Positions 12,176-23,635 of a DNA stretch of 64,000 nucleotides are shown one piece after another (positions within the stretch are counted from its first letter, which is position 1; each line of letters opens with the position of its first letter). Both the position numbers and the translations under genes were made by a program. The stretch is taken from positions 32,921,501-32,985,500 of the forward strand of contig JAZHRO010000056.1 in the NCBI GenBank assembly GCA_037157565.1. Reading direction: 5' to 3'. The DNA is from Thalassia testudinum (Eukaryota; Streptophyta; Magnoliopsida; Alismatales; Hydrocharitaceae). The notes beneath the pieces are model-generated. The model was not told the DNA's origin, searched no databases, and worked only from the letters and a program-made list of their open reading frames with translations.

Positions 12176-13407
12176 TGATATGCTGATAGTATAAAAAAAT
12201 CAGGTTTATTTCAGAGGCTAAGTTTTATTTCTGGGATGACCCACTGCTCTTTCTCATTGGGGCCTATCAGATCATCAAAAGATGCATCCCAGACTCAGAG
12301 ATCTCAAGTGTGCTATCCTTCTGCCACAGGAATGCCTGTGGGGGTCATTTCTCAGGCTAAAAAACTACTGCAAAGATTTTACAGTCTGGATTATTCTGGC
12401 CAACAATTTTCAGAGACACACACAAATTTGACAAATGCTGTAAGCGATGTCAGTCGGTCGGTTCTATGACTCGGAGAGACATGATGCCTTTCCAACCTAT
12501 TCTGGTCTTACAAGTATTCGACATTTGGGGCATCGACTTTATGAGCCCTTTCCCGAACTTGCATGACTTCGAGTACATACTCCTCATTGTTGACTATCTT
12601 GAAGTGGGTTGAAGCTATCCCGACACGACGGGCTGATCATAAGACCGTTATATCCTTCGTCTAGGAATTTATTTTTGTGAGATTCGGAGTCCCCCGCTCT
12701 CCGATTAGTGATGGGGGTAGCCACTTCATCCATGCTCATTTTAGATCTCTATTGAAGAAATACGGGATACATCACCACATTGCTACCCCATATCACCCAT
12801 AAACCAATGGGTAGGCTAAAGTATCTAACCATCAAATCAAGCTTATTCTTCAAAATATGGTTAGACTTGATAGGAAGGATTGGTTCGATCGATTGATCGA
12901 CGCACTTTGGGCATATCGGACCGCATACAAGGCCTCGCTTGGAATGTCACCATATTGCATGGTGTATGGAAAGGCCTGTCACCTTCCTGTAGAGCTGGGA
13001 CACCGTGCCTTTTGTTCGGTGTAGAAGTGTAATTTGAACCTTGATGAAGGAGGTTATGAAAGGAAGCTCGAACTTAGCGAGTTAGAAGAGATTCGGTAGG
13101 AGGCTTACGAGAATGCAAAGATATACAAAGATAAGACTAAGGCTTTCCATGACCGACACATATGAAGGAAGGAATTCATGCCTAACTAGCAAGTTTGGTT
13201 ATTTGATTCCTGGCTCAAATTCTTTGTGGGAAAGCTCAAGTCCAAGTTGACTGGGCCGTACTTGGTGATTTACCTGTATTCTAATGGGGCAGTCCAAATT
13301 ATGGACCTGGGCAGGTTTTTACGTTAAATGGCTAGTGCCACAAGCCTTTTTTAGCCCAGGAACCTTCTCCTACTAATGAAATGATACATCTTCTAGAGGA
13401 CGTTTGA
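12176..13407 (+). pseudogene. int: A1 integrase, broken
   Basis: Visible in order are the zinc-binding block with [14 protein letters not shown] and CCKRCQ, then the core with IWGIDFM (near 12530), ISDGGSHF (12704-12727) and the matching region of YHP-TNG (near 12790). Last comes the C-terminal KLKSKLTGPYLV block. The final frame ends at TGA 13405-13407. Many stops and shifts, especially 12600-13080, show long decay. No chromodomain follows. Confidence 0.82.
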
Positions 13408-15162
13408 CTGATGTTTTACCCAGTTGGAGTCATTAAACTCAGCACTTATACATATATACATATCCTTTATACATAGCATATTTGATTCTGGCATATTATT
13501 ATGCATATTGTGATTACCATTATAGTGTTGGCATGAGCTAAGTGACAAACAGCAGCAACTCCAGGTGATTTCTACGCACTTACGCCTTGTCTTATTTCAT
13601 TTTCTCTTATTCATGCATGAGGACATGCAAGAATTTGGGCATGGTGGGCTAGTACATATAAACTGAAAAATTTTATGCCAACACCTTAGTGAAATAGATC
13701 TTTTTATCAAGAGGTTTTATTAGGGATTTATTCTTTAGTTGATTCCTGAACATAGAATCTAGTACACTTTCATACTTGCACACAGAATTTGCAACGGATC
13801 CACTGTGAAGACCGATAGACATCTCTAGTTTGTCGAGAAGAAGCATTGCTTCTCCTCCTGAACCCTTGGATAGTAATCAGGGAGTTAGGCAAACCATCTT
13901 CTAATAGATCCACTAAACATGTGTGTGGTGAAAATAGAGTCTACTGGTGCTCTATGACTAGTGTGAGGAATCTTAATTTCTGGATAATTGTATAATGATA
14001 CTCGAAGTTAAGCATAGTTTTCACTCTCGATTCTTGAGTACAAATTTTTTGTGAGAATCCTTGTGAGAGCCACCAAATAAGGCAAATAGATAGAGTAGGT
14101 TCTGATAAAACTAAGACTAAGGTGGATGGTCATGACTGTCTTTTACGAAATCCTCGATTGAAGGAGGGTACTAATGTCAAGGTCAGAAATATGCTATCCT
14201 ATCCATTCCCTTCCCGATGTCGAGAATAGGCACTTCCACCAAATAAGCCACCCAATATCCTCTTAAATATCCCCAAACCCAAATAATTCGTCATGAATAA
14301 AAGTATGTATTCTATGTCGTGTTGTGTTAGTAGATATGGTATTATGTTAGTAGTTATGGATATAAAAGAAAGAAAGTATATAGAAAAAAATAAAAATGAA
14401 AGAAGAAAAAAGAAGAAAAAAAATTACCATATTGAGAAGTGTGAGTTTTGTTTTAGTTTAGTCAAGTACATTGAGGCAACAACACCTATCACCCTCATGA
14501 TCCACCAAATACAGCCATGACCTACTTTTCCTGTATTTCTGACTGCCTGAATACGGGCTGAGGGATTCTGACTTAGTTATTGGGTTACCAGAATCTAATT
14601 GAAGTGTAATGTCATGAGAGACCAATAAATATATTTACAAATCTAGTGAGATGTGAGCTCTAGAAGAAAAAGAAAGGAAAAGAAAAGAAAAGAAAAAGAG
14701 AGGAAAAAGAGAAAAGAATGAGTACAAAGGACTTAAGAGAGCATACTTTTCCAGCCTCTCTCTAAGTTGATTTATTTGATAATCTAAAAATCTAGTTTCT
14801 GAAATACTAGTCTTTATGTAGCACAAGAGGAGAGTGAGCTACCAAATACAAATCCATTTAACTTAGGCATCTTCTACCTAAGCCAAAAAGCTGGGGTAAA
14901 AAATTGAAGGTTATTCTATGTCCCTGACAAAAGAGGTTGCCTATCCCAATAGAATTTTACTAAGGGTCAAGCACAAGCTTTAGATGTGCATCAAATTTTC
15001 ACTTGGATCCATTGCATGGCTACAATACTATACTTTCACGTTTATCTAGATTCTAAATTTTTGGATGAAGGTAAAAAGAAATAAATCTTTAGTCAAAATC
15101 ATTGGTAGAATGCATTTAGTCCTTCACTTGCTAGGGACTAGCAAGATTTAGTCATGGGGTTA
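13408..15162 (+). other. A1 3' untranslated region and polypurine tract
   Basis: There is no sustained coding frame and no env-like ORF. A box GTCATTAAACTCAGCAC (13429-13445) follows the pol stop by about 20 nt and has counterparts in the other elements. A purine-rich AAAAGAAAAG stretch lies at 14664-14720. The region is collinear with A2 57250-59027. The polypurine tract (about 15149-15162, TAGTCATGGGGTTA) abuts the 3' LTR. Confidence 0.75.
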
Positions 15163-16759
15163 TGATTTCGCAGTAATCATAGGTCCTAATATACCTGAAT
15201 TAAGTTAGATCTTGCCTTAACTTAGGTATACTTCATAAATACGCATCATACTTTGCATCATAATTGATTTATTAGTTTTGTAAACAATAATTTCATATTA
15301 TGTTCTAATTGAGAGCTATTAACAATCGTAGGTAATTCGGGGCTATGGATGACCAATCCAATCATATAGATCTGCTCAGAACAACAACGAGAGTCCAACT
15401 CCTTCGAGATCGCATCGATTTGACTCCCGTAGCATCCTATGGAATCTGCAAAAGAGCAAGGGCCAAGAGGCAAATAGGTAAAAATCTAGACCTCAAATGT
15501 CAAATCCAGCCACACGGATGGATTCGGATCAACGATTGCAGTCCAACGGTGCAAAAATCATTTCGATCAGTGACTTACAACATCGTCTACAAATAAAAGA
15601 AGATGGACGACCAAGATGGCATCACGTGGCTCCATCACAACCGCCCAATGACACCACCCAACCTCTAAAGGAAGCACCCCCGTGAATTGTGGGCCATTGG
15701 ATCATCATCCAATGGCCACCATGCACCCATGTCGCCGTTATTGCCTTGCTTCATCAAAGAAAGATCAAGCTTAGCCGTTGGATCTTCATCCAATGGTTGA
15801 TGGCAGCTGCGTGTGGAAATGGAAATGAGACAATCCGCACTCCTAGCGCATTTGTTAGCATGCTCAAATGCAAGCCAAGGGAGAGCGATCGAAACGCACA
15901 GAGCGGGAATTTAAGGCAGCAGCGAGTGCGGAAGAAATTTGAGCGTCGGATCTGTATCGAATGGCAATGGTACGACTGTGTGGAGCATGAAGGAGAGTTG
16001 GATGGCCATGATGAAGATTAAGCATGATTTCAGTGCTCATGGTTGAAGAGTGCAGAGGTGGTGCGAGCGAGCGCGAATCAAAGCCATCAGATGGCAATCC
16101 GAGGGTGAGGAGAACGCCACGTGTCAGCTCCAGAGGTGATCTGCACGTAGAGAATGAATTAGAAGGCCTTTGAAGCGTGATCTGATTCGTTGATCTCTCG
16201 ATCGACAGATCTAATCAATCTGAGGTTGTTGCAGGAGTTGGAGGGCTTAAATGCCCACTTTGCCCCTCAATGAATAGATAAAAAGAGCCCCAGGGTCCCC
16301 AATTGAAGAACAACTCTCTCCAGACCCTCTCCAACTCTCCAGATCTTCTTCTCTATCTCTCTCCATCTGAAGCACCCACCAAGCCACCTTGGTGCACCGC
16401 TGCTGCTCTCCCCAACCTCTCTAGAAGGCCACCTTGGACCACTTGTGGTGCCCTTATTCTACTAGATTAGATAGTGATTTTATTCATGTTTTAGTTTATT
16501 TTTGCAACTCTATTAGTCAAAAAATCTAGTTCTATTTGGCACTTCATCATTAACCAACTTACTTGATTTGCTTTTTATATATATTAATTAGTTTTCAAGT
16601 AGTAGCATGAAATTCTAATTTAGTTTATGAAATCAGAAGCATTTCTGCCTTCCTGAGTTCAACTAAGACTCACCTGTCATTAAAATTATATTTGTTTCGA
16701 CGTATTTCACGCTATACTACGATGTATTCATTCTTTTAATGTAATCTACGCTTCGAATA
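15163..16759 (+). repeat. 3' LTR of A1
   Basis: It begins TGATTTCGCAG after the polypurine tract and ends CTTCGAATA, aligned to the end of the 5' LTR (CTTCGAACA). It keeps the segment the 5' LTR lost, including the CCTTCCTGAGTTCAAC box (about 16648) and the CTATACTACGATG block near the end. The TATA position reads GATAAAAAG, decayed. A G-box lies at 16118-16123. Confidence 0.85.
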
Positions 16760-17337
16760 TCCATTAATCTCAGTGGTATAGTCAAGGTTTTAACAGTGTA
16801 AGAATCCACCCAAATTCTTGGGTTTTAACTTGGTTCAGACTGGTTATTCTAAAGTAATAATTATCCATGAATCCTCATCTTATGGTGATTTTAAGTATCC
16901 AAATCAATAACCAAACATCACAGGGTTCCATACTTAGTGAGAGGGTGAGTATATGCACAAACAGTAGTATGTGCAAAGCAAAACATGGAAATCGAGTCAA
17001 TAATACACAAGATAGACCAAAAACAATGAACAAGATGGACTACTCTGCCTAACATCATTGGAGGGTCACGGAGACTAATAAGTCCATTTTAGTGGATCAT
17101 TGTTTGGCCTAAGTACTCTTTAATTATATGTTCCTAGTTTCTACTTGCTTAAGAGTTAAATGATAATTTATCTTAGCCTGCGTGTAATTTTTTGCACAAA
17201 TTTCACATTTAACAGCATATTCTTATGAAAACCCATTTGGTGGATGCAGGCTTGATGCAAGAATTATTGAAACATGGAGGGCATCATTCGCAAATGTAAC
17301 TTGCACATGTTGACGAGTCAATTTTCGCTTTCGAAAA
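16760..17337. other. Unassigned AT-rich interval between A1 and D5
   Basis: No coding frame longer than 61 codons, no repeat shared with the rest of the window, and no tRNA-like sequence. It may be internal or UTR sequence of an older element that hosts A1 or D5. I cannot classify it. Confidence 0.4.
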
Positions 17338-18975
17338 TGATGATTAAGAAGTTTTTTGTTGTATTTCTAAGTGGTGGAAAATCGACTAATCAAAACAATT
17401 AGAATTAAAATTAAACTACTCATAGGAGAGTGGGTCGTATCCATAGGGAGACAATGACCTATTTAAACTCGCATCGGTTAAAAACATATGTTCATGATTA
17501 GTTTCATCAAGAAATCAGATCGAAATCACTTTTCAATTGAGATAATAAGACATTATCATGCAGATATTATAGTTATACAAAACAAGAGGGCGATGCTCAT
17601 AAAATCAACCAAACAGAATATTATTAAATAAAAATACCTTCCCCCTTAATGGCAAAAAATGTAAGTTTTAATTAAGTTCAAAATAGAGGATTTGATACAG
17701 CGGCTAGTGTGTGAGGGAGGAGAGATCATCGGTGACCAGGATCTTGCGGAAGGTGTGTGGGGTCGAGGCCTTCGCTTTGGTGGTGGCGGCATGGACTGAG
17801 ATGATCGGACGTGGCTAAACGGTGGAGTTGAAGCCAGTGGCAAGCTGGTGCCGTAGGTGAAGTGCGTGGCCGCTGGAGGTGCTGGTGGACGGGCGCTGCA
17901 CGCGGGTGGAGCGGCTGCTATAGTGCATGCTCTGCGTGCGTGGGCTTGAGGCGAGGGTCATTAGGCTGAAGGATGTACGGTCGCTACTGCGAGAGTCGAC
18001 GGTGCGCTGCAGGGAGTGCTGATGCGCGGTAGGGAGGTTAGTGGGTGCGCTGAGGGGCGCTGGTGGGCGTGCGCTAGGGGATGGAGAGTGGAGGTCAGTG
18101 CACGCAGCAAGGGCGTGCGCATGCCTGTCATGGTGGAGCTGGAGGGCGGTCGCGTGGGGATGGCGAGGCAAGTAGGAGTTGCGTGCTGTTGCGTCTGCAG
18201 GGCGGAGGTGCAACAAGGAGGACGCGGTGATGGTTTTATTCTGAAAACAGAGGAAGAAGAAGAAAAAGAAGATATGGGGCTGAGCTTTAGACATCCGGGA
18301 AACTTCCCAGACATCTTAACTGATGGGGGAGATGAAAATGCAGGGCATGGAGTTGCGGCGGCTGTGGTTGTGGTTGCTGGTGATGGCGGTGAGGGTGGTG
18401 ATGTTGATTCTAGTGGTCAGGGCATGGAGTGTGGCCATTGGGGACACACGCCCACGGTGTTGGCACGAGTCCATCAGCTTGGTGCGGCGAGCTGTCACCT
18501 TGCCGGCCCACGGTGTGGTGGAGCTCAGCCTTGGAGACCACAGTAGTGGAGTGGAGTACACGGTGGTGGAGTGGGGTGGTGTCTCCCTAAGCATGGCAGC
18601 CGCTCCCTCTCTCTTGTAGCCATCTGCAATTCAAATGGAAAAGTGATGGAGATCCGCTTCTTTCGATCCTCTTCACTACCTGATCTGGCCATAAATGGCC
18701 TGTCAGGGTGGAGTGGTTGTTGTTGCACGAAGAAAGATATAAAAATATATGTGGATTATTGTATGCAAAACCCTTATATTTCTAACTATTTAATGCATGT
18801 AATGTATGCATGTAAACTAAATGATGCTAGATAATTTATATATGAATATAATGCATACAAGAAAATATGTATAAACTATATTATTTATATCTTAATACAT
18901 GCTATGTATAAGTTAATATTACTCTAATGTCTAGCCATTTAAGTAACTAATTAGGCCACAAATATGGGCTCATCA
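17338..18975 (-). repeat. LTR of D5 (3' LTR of a minus-strand remnant)
   Basis: In window orientation it runs from TGATGATTAAG to GGGCTCATCA, so the termini are inverted. At its right end it is followed by CCCTCATGCCTAG, the reverse complement of a polypurine tract like that of D3 (36064), which makes this the 3' LTR of a minus-strand element. The CTCCCT box appears reversed at 17432-17451. The middle (17750-18600) is GC-rich and gives open frames on both strands that I do not regard as genes. No matching 5-bp duplication is visible. Confidence 0.65.
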
Positions 18976-19340
18976 AATACCCTCATGCCTAGTTTTTGCT
19001 AGTCCCTACCAAATTCAAGCATGAACCTTGCTCTTCAAGTGGACTAGACAACCAAATTGGTCTTCCTTTAGAAACTTGTAAAATTACAGATTTTAGATCT
19101 AAGGTTCCCAAGTAGTTGTTAAGTTACAGACTAGCTCGGGTAAAGATGAGTTGCAGGCACAAGTTTCCTTAATTTTTAACTCTACCCTAAGGTTTATTGG
19201 TCCCAGAGATTAAAGCATCCGTGTATGTGCATTGGTCTGAGTTTTTTGTGGTTGGTATGATTGCCAACCTAGAAAGAGAGTAAGAGGATTATATATATAT
19301 ATATATTAATTTGATTCCTCTAAGTCTAACCTTGGGTCAA
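18976..19340 (-). other. D5 3' internal region, truncated by B2
   Basis: This is collinear with the 3' untranslated region of D3 just inside its 3' LTR (36064-36400): the polypurine tract, the TTTTTGCTAGTCCCT stretch, and the block around AAAGCATCCGTG matching AAAGCACCCGTG. It is non-coding. The rest of D5 to the right is missing. Confidence 0.65.
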
Positions 19341-19703
19341 TGATTATGCAACAATCATAGGTCTTAATTGACCTAAATTAGTTAGGACTTAGCATAAGTT
19401 AGGGTAATTCATGCATGCATAAGCATTACTATCACCTTTGCTGCTTTCTTTTAGCTATGCATAAAATAATGCTATAATGTACTGATTAAGTTCATTATGT
19501 CAATTGTAGGTAATAAGTTGATTAGAAGCTAGATTTGAAGCTCGATCTAAAGCTGGATCTAAAGAATAAAGAATAACTGGTGTTGCAGTAGAGTCGGAGC
19601 GGAAGACTTAGATTAGATGTCGTAGGTAATAATGTAAGGGAGTTAAGGTATGCTATTCTATTAAGTAGGAATAAAGAAATAAATTGTGAAGAACTTAGGT
19701 CCA
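19341..19703 (+). repeat. B2: 5' fragment of a family B LTR
   Basis: It starts TGATTATGCAACAATCATAGG and follows solo LTR B1 (3963 onward) collinearly for about 360 bp up to CTTAGGTCCA, where D1 starts. The remainder of the LTR is not found on the far side of D1/D2, so it was lost in the rearrangement inferred there. Confidence 0.8.
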
Positions 19704-21395
19704 TGATGGGAACACCATCATGAGTCCTAAGTAGCTCATTTTGACCCAATAAAGAGAATAAAAGCTCCTACATAACCAACTGAAGGTCCTAATTCACTAC
19801 ATAACCTTTCTGAGAGAAAAATAAGAAATAAGGGGTAAAATTACAATTTTACCAATGCAGTACAACAATGAGTTTTCTCAAGGGCTAAACAAAGATCAAA
19901 TGATCTTAATAAGATAATAAGTGGGTTGGATCAGACAGAAAAGGGTTTGTGTGTGTTCTATGAATTAAATGACTTCTTGAAATCATAAACAAAGCCACTT
20001 GATTAACCAAGGTTCTGGTCAGGATAAAATTCATCTAAACCCTCTAAAAATCATAGAAAAATATTTTCTAGGGTTTAGAACCTTTAATTTGGCCATTGGA
20101 ACCCATCTTGACCTAGAATGGGGTCTCAGACAGATATTTGCCCTAAATTGATTTTTGCATAAATTTCCCAATCAAACGTGGTCAAACCCAAAATCCAACT
20201 TTACCATTTGATTCCTTAGGTCTAAATTAGGTTTGTACCAAAATTTGGACCCAAGATGAATTTTCCTTGACCTAGTTTGCAAAAAGGTCCAGCCTGATTA
20301 CATTTCTACCCCTATCTTTCAAAAAACCTTACAAACTACCCCTTAGCTTCTTCATCATGTTCGCAATTAGGTCCCTCCACCATTATAGCGGAGAAATCCT
20401 TCTCCAGCGAGCTTTGGAAGGAGAGTTCTCCCTGATTGCTCAGAGGATCTCTTCCAAAATTGGAAGGGAGATTCTCTGAGAAAATCCCTCCAATCTAAAC
20501 CCATCTTTGATCCCTGATACCTTCCCAATCTCTCATGCGAAAGCATGAGTGACATGGGTATCCTAACGGATTCCTTCTCTAACGAGCTTTCCTTGCTTGG
20601 GAAGCTTGCTTCTAAAGCCCCAACCGACCTTCAGGGCTCTATTTAAAGAAGCCCAGATCGCCTCGACTCCTCCATGCTTGAATTCGGCCGTGAACACCCT
20701 TGATTCCTCTCTTCTCCTCACGGTTGTAGGTTCCTCGACGTCCGGTGACCTCCCTTACTCCTCCTTGTCGTCCGATCACCATACTTGTGGTGGATTCCTC
20801 TTCCTTGACTTCGTCCGTGCCTCGCCGTACCCACAGGTGTCTCCCTCTCTTCGTCCTCACCGATCTCCACTCACCGGAGCCACTCTTTGTCTCCGGCATC
20901 GGCCATACCTGACCTGACGCCTCCACTCGCCCCCGTCATCTCTTCACCTCCCAGATAAGCTCTCTTTCCCCTCTACATTCTTCAACACCCTTTATTCTTC
21001 CAAATCGACCATTGCCGACCTCCATCAGCTCCATCCCTTCCATCTCCGACCACCAACTCCGGTGAGGCCGCTCCACCTCCACAGGCCATCCCACCCCTCG
21101 CCGACAAGCCCATAAGCTTTCCCTCACTCCACTGATCCTTTTCCCCCACTTCACATGCCACTCCACTCACTCACGCACCGTACCGAACACACCCACACCT
21201 TTGCACACAGTGTGCCCAAGGCATACTTGCACAGGAAACCCCATGCCATGCCAACCACCCCATCATCTTCGCCGTGTTCCGGTGACCCTCTCTGAACATT
21301 TTGACATGGCTGCAAGGCCAATCTTGTGATTTCAGGTTCGTTGCCCCTCCACTAGTGAAGGGCAAGCTTGAAACAAGCTTGCTGAAGCACCAGGC
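19704..21395 (+). repeat. D1 5' LTR, segment 1 (before C1)
   Basis: It begins TGATGGGAACACCATCATGAG, matching the termini of D3 and D4 LTRs. It continues past C1 at 31912. Near 20532-20549 it has CTCATGC-GAAA-GCATGAG, a stem-loop about 90 bp upstream of a TATA-like TATTTAAA (20640 region). Segment 1 ends with CAGGC, the C1 target site. Open frames in the GC-rich part (20597-21365) are not conserved in sister LTRs. Confidence 0.85.
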
Positions 21396-23635
21396 TGATA
21401 GCGAAAATACACGGTTTGTTAATTAGGTCGTTGTAGTGCGTAAATCCGCTTTCGCTCTTAAATTTATATTCCTAGATAGGCGAGTATCTAGGGTCATCCA
21501 AGGAGGCCAAATGTTTGCAATAGTGATTCTCTTGCTTGGAATAAATCTCAACTTTCTTTTGGTATTTTTCAATATATCATTTTTTTTCATTTTTTCAATT
21601 AAGACAACATGCGAAATGGTGGCGGGAAGGTAATTTACACTTCAATTTAACTACTACTTTCTAAGTGGCAAGTAATCCTCTCCCTAAGCTCACTCTAGGC
21701 AAGTGGAGGCCTAGAATAACTAGGGAGAGGGAGTGCAGAATGTTAAAAACAAGCAAGTAGAAATGCAAATCAGAAAATTGCAAAGAAGGCAACTTAGATT
21801 GACGAAAAGTGTTTTACAAAAAAAAACCTAGTAGAGGAATGCTTCTACTACTAGAAAAATTAAAATAAAGAAAAGCAAACACAAATCCTCTAGATAGATG
21901 GTGAAGAAGAGGGTTTCTTGCTCCAAGCTTGAAACGAATCCTTCAACTTCTTCCTTGCAGTGCTCCGCCAAGGTAATGTCCTCCAAGGCAAGCCCTAAGG
22001 GGGCATGCCCTAAGCTTCTCTCCAAGGGTGGACGTCTACCCTAGGTCCTTCTCCCTTGCCTGGCCATCCTCCTTGAAGTGGAAGAGTCCTCCTCCTTGGC
22101 ATGGCTCAAGTTGAAGAGTGTGGGGAGAAGGCACCAAAGGGGCTGGTGATGTGCCCCTTTAATATCCTTCTCTACTCCTTCTTCTTGGCCGTAGGTATAG
22201 GTGGTTTAGGTAGCAAATTACACTAATGGAGGATGCCCTAAAATGGTGGTAGGTGGTGGGTTTTTATAGAATAGGAAGGGGGCTAAAGTGTCCCTTGAAA
22301 TGAAGGGCCAAGATGAAGAGATGGAGGTGGTCGAAGATCCAATGGCCAAGGGTGTTTGGCGCCACCTTAAGGGACACCTAAGGGGTGGTTATGTGTGTTG
22401 GCACCCCTTGATACTGGCGCCAAAATGGCTTCTAGAAGAGGGTCTAAGTTGGCGCCAAGAAGGATTCTAGAAGGGGGGGTTAGGTGGATGGCTAGGATGG
22501 CTTATGTGGGTAGGTGTAGGGTGGATTAAAGGGCTGAAAGTTGGCGCCAATATAGAGGTGGTTAGGGGTAGTTTTTGGCTCCAACTTAAGGTGTCTTTTG
22601 GTGGTGATAATGGGGTGAAGGGATGGCTAGGAGGTGGCGCCAACTTGAGTAGGGTAGCTAGCTTAGGTAGGCTTAAGTTGGTGGAGCCAGCTAGGGTTGA
22701 CTTTGAAGGTGATGGATGGCCAAGAAGCTGGTTGCTAGCTAAGCTAAGCTAACTTAGCTAAAGGTGGAGTAGAGGAGAAGGTGTTGGAGCTAGGGTTTGG
22801 AGGAAGGAGCTGAGGAGGAGAAGCCAGGAGCTGAAACTGGAGCTGGCTACTGCTGAAGAGGCTGGCATGGAGCTACTCTAGCTAGCTTAGCTTGCTAGTT
22901 CTTTGCTAGCTACTAAGCCAAGCTAAAGTGAGCTGGCTTCTACCACAATGAGCTAAGGTGAGCTGGGTCTGGTGCTTCCGGGGAGGGTCAAGCTGGTTGA
23001 GGCAGCTAAGGTAGCTTAGCTCAATTGAGTTGAGCTAAGCTGAGTCCCTGGGAGCTGGACTTGAGCTTCCTGAGCTAGGATGAGTTCTTCTTCAGCTGGC
23101 TGGAGTTGAATGGAGCTGGATGTAGCTGGATCTGAGCTAGGGTGAACTCCTGTCAACTCAGCTGAGCTAGCTAGAGCTCCCTGTGGACTAGTGGGAGCTG
23201 AGATGAGCTAGACTCAGCTAGGTTGAGCTGGATCTGAGCTGAGTTGAGCTAGGGTGAGCTAAGATGAACTCTCTTGAGTTGCTATTCAGTTGAGATTAGC
23301 TGAATGGAGCTGGGATGAGCGAACCCTAGTTCAAGTGAGCTAGGTTCCAGCTGCGGTGAGCTGGATCAAGCTGAGGTGAGCTGGATCAGGCTGCGTTCCA
23401 GCTAGTCTGGGCTTCTCCTTCACCATTTGCCTTCTTGAGTGCTAGGGTTTTAGGGATCTATATATCTGTACATCCCTAACACTCACAAAAATATATTAAA
23501 AAAATAATAAAAAATGCAATGCATGCCTAACCTTTTTTATGCCTAAATGCAGCCCAAAAACCCGTTTGTGGAGTAAAATCCTAAGAGCTAGGTTTGTTTT
23601 AATGCATAAGAATGATGATAAACTGGTGTTTATCT
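21396..23635 (-). repeat. 3' LTR of C1
   Basis: It runs from TGATAGCG to TTTATCT; the final A of TTTATCA is changed to T against the other LTR. TATAAAAA is on the minus strand at 22261-22268. The stem-loop CCTAGATA-N6-TATCTAGG is at 21471-21492. The AGCT-rich block covers about 22735-23405. Confidence 0.92.

Larger units (their letters stand above)
319..16759 (+). mobile_element. Element A1: old Athila-like gag-pol retrotransposon with two nested solo LTRs
   Basis: The order is LTR, tRNA-Asp-type PBS, leader, gag, protease, reverse transcriptase, RNase H, integrase, 3' region, polypurine tract, LTR. Solo LTR B1 interrupts gag and solo LTR C2 interrupts reverse transcriptase; about 11.9 kb remain without them. 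Coding frames are broken by many stops and frameshifts, so the copy is dead. The left LTR lacks a block of about 280 bp near its end that the right LTR has. Flanks are GCCAC (314-318) and TCCAT (16760-16764), only 3 of 5 equal, so the duplication is decayed or the right end has moved. Family rank is inferred from domain order, PBS and DLG-type protease. Confidence 0.9.

Noticed and set aside
13408..15148. Possible env-like ORF in the 3' region of A1, and likewise of D3, C1 and A2
   Set aside because: Some Athila elements have one, so I looked, but no frame of useful length with membrane segments is present.
314..16764. GCCAC/TCCAT as a target-site duplication of A1
   Set aside because: Only 3 of 5 bases agree; suggestive for an old element but not counted as evidence.
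18016..18546. 176-codon open frame and antisense frames in the D5 LTR
   Set aside because: Glycine/valine-rich translation of a GC-rich LTR core, no homology to known domains, no start context or conservation evidence.
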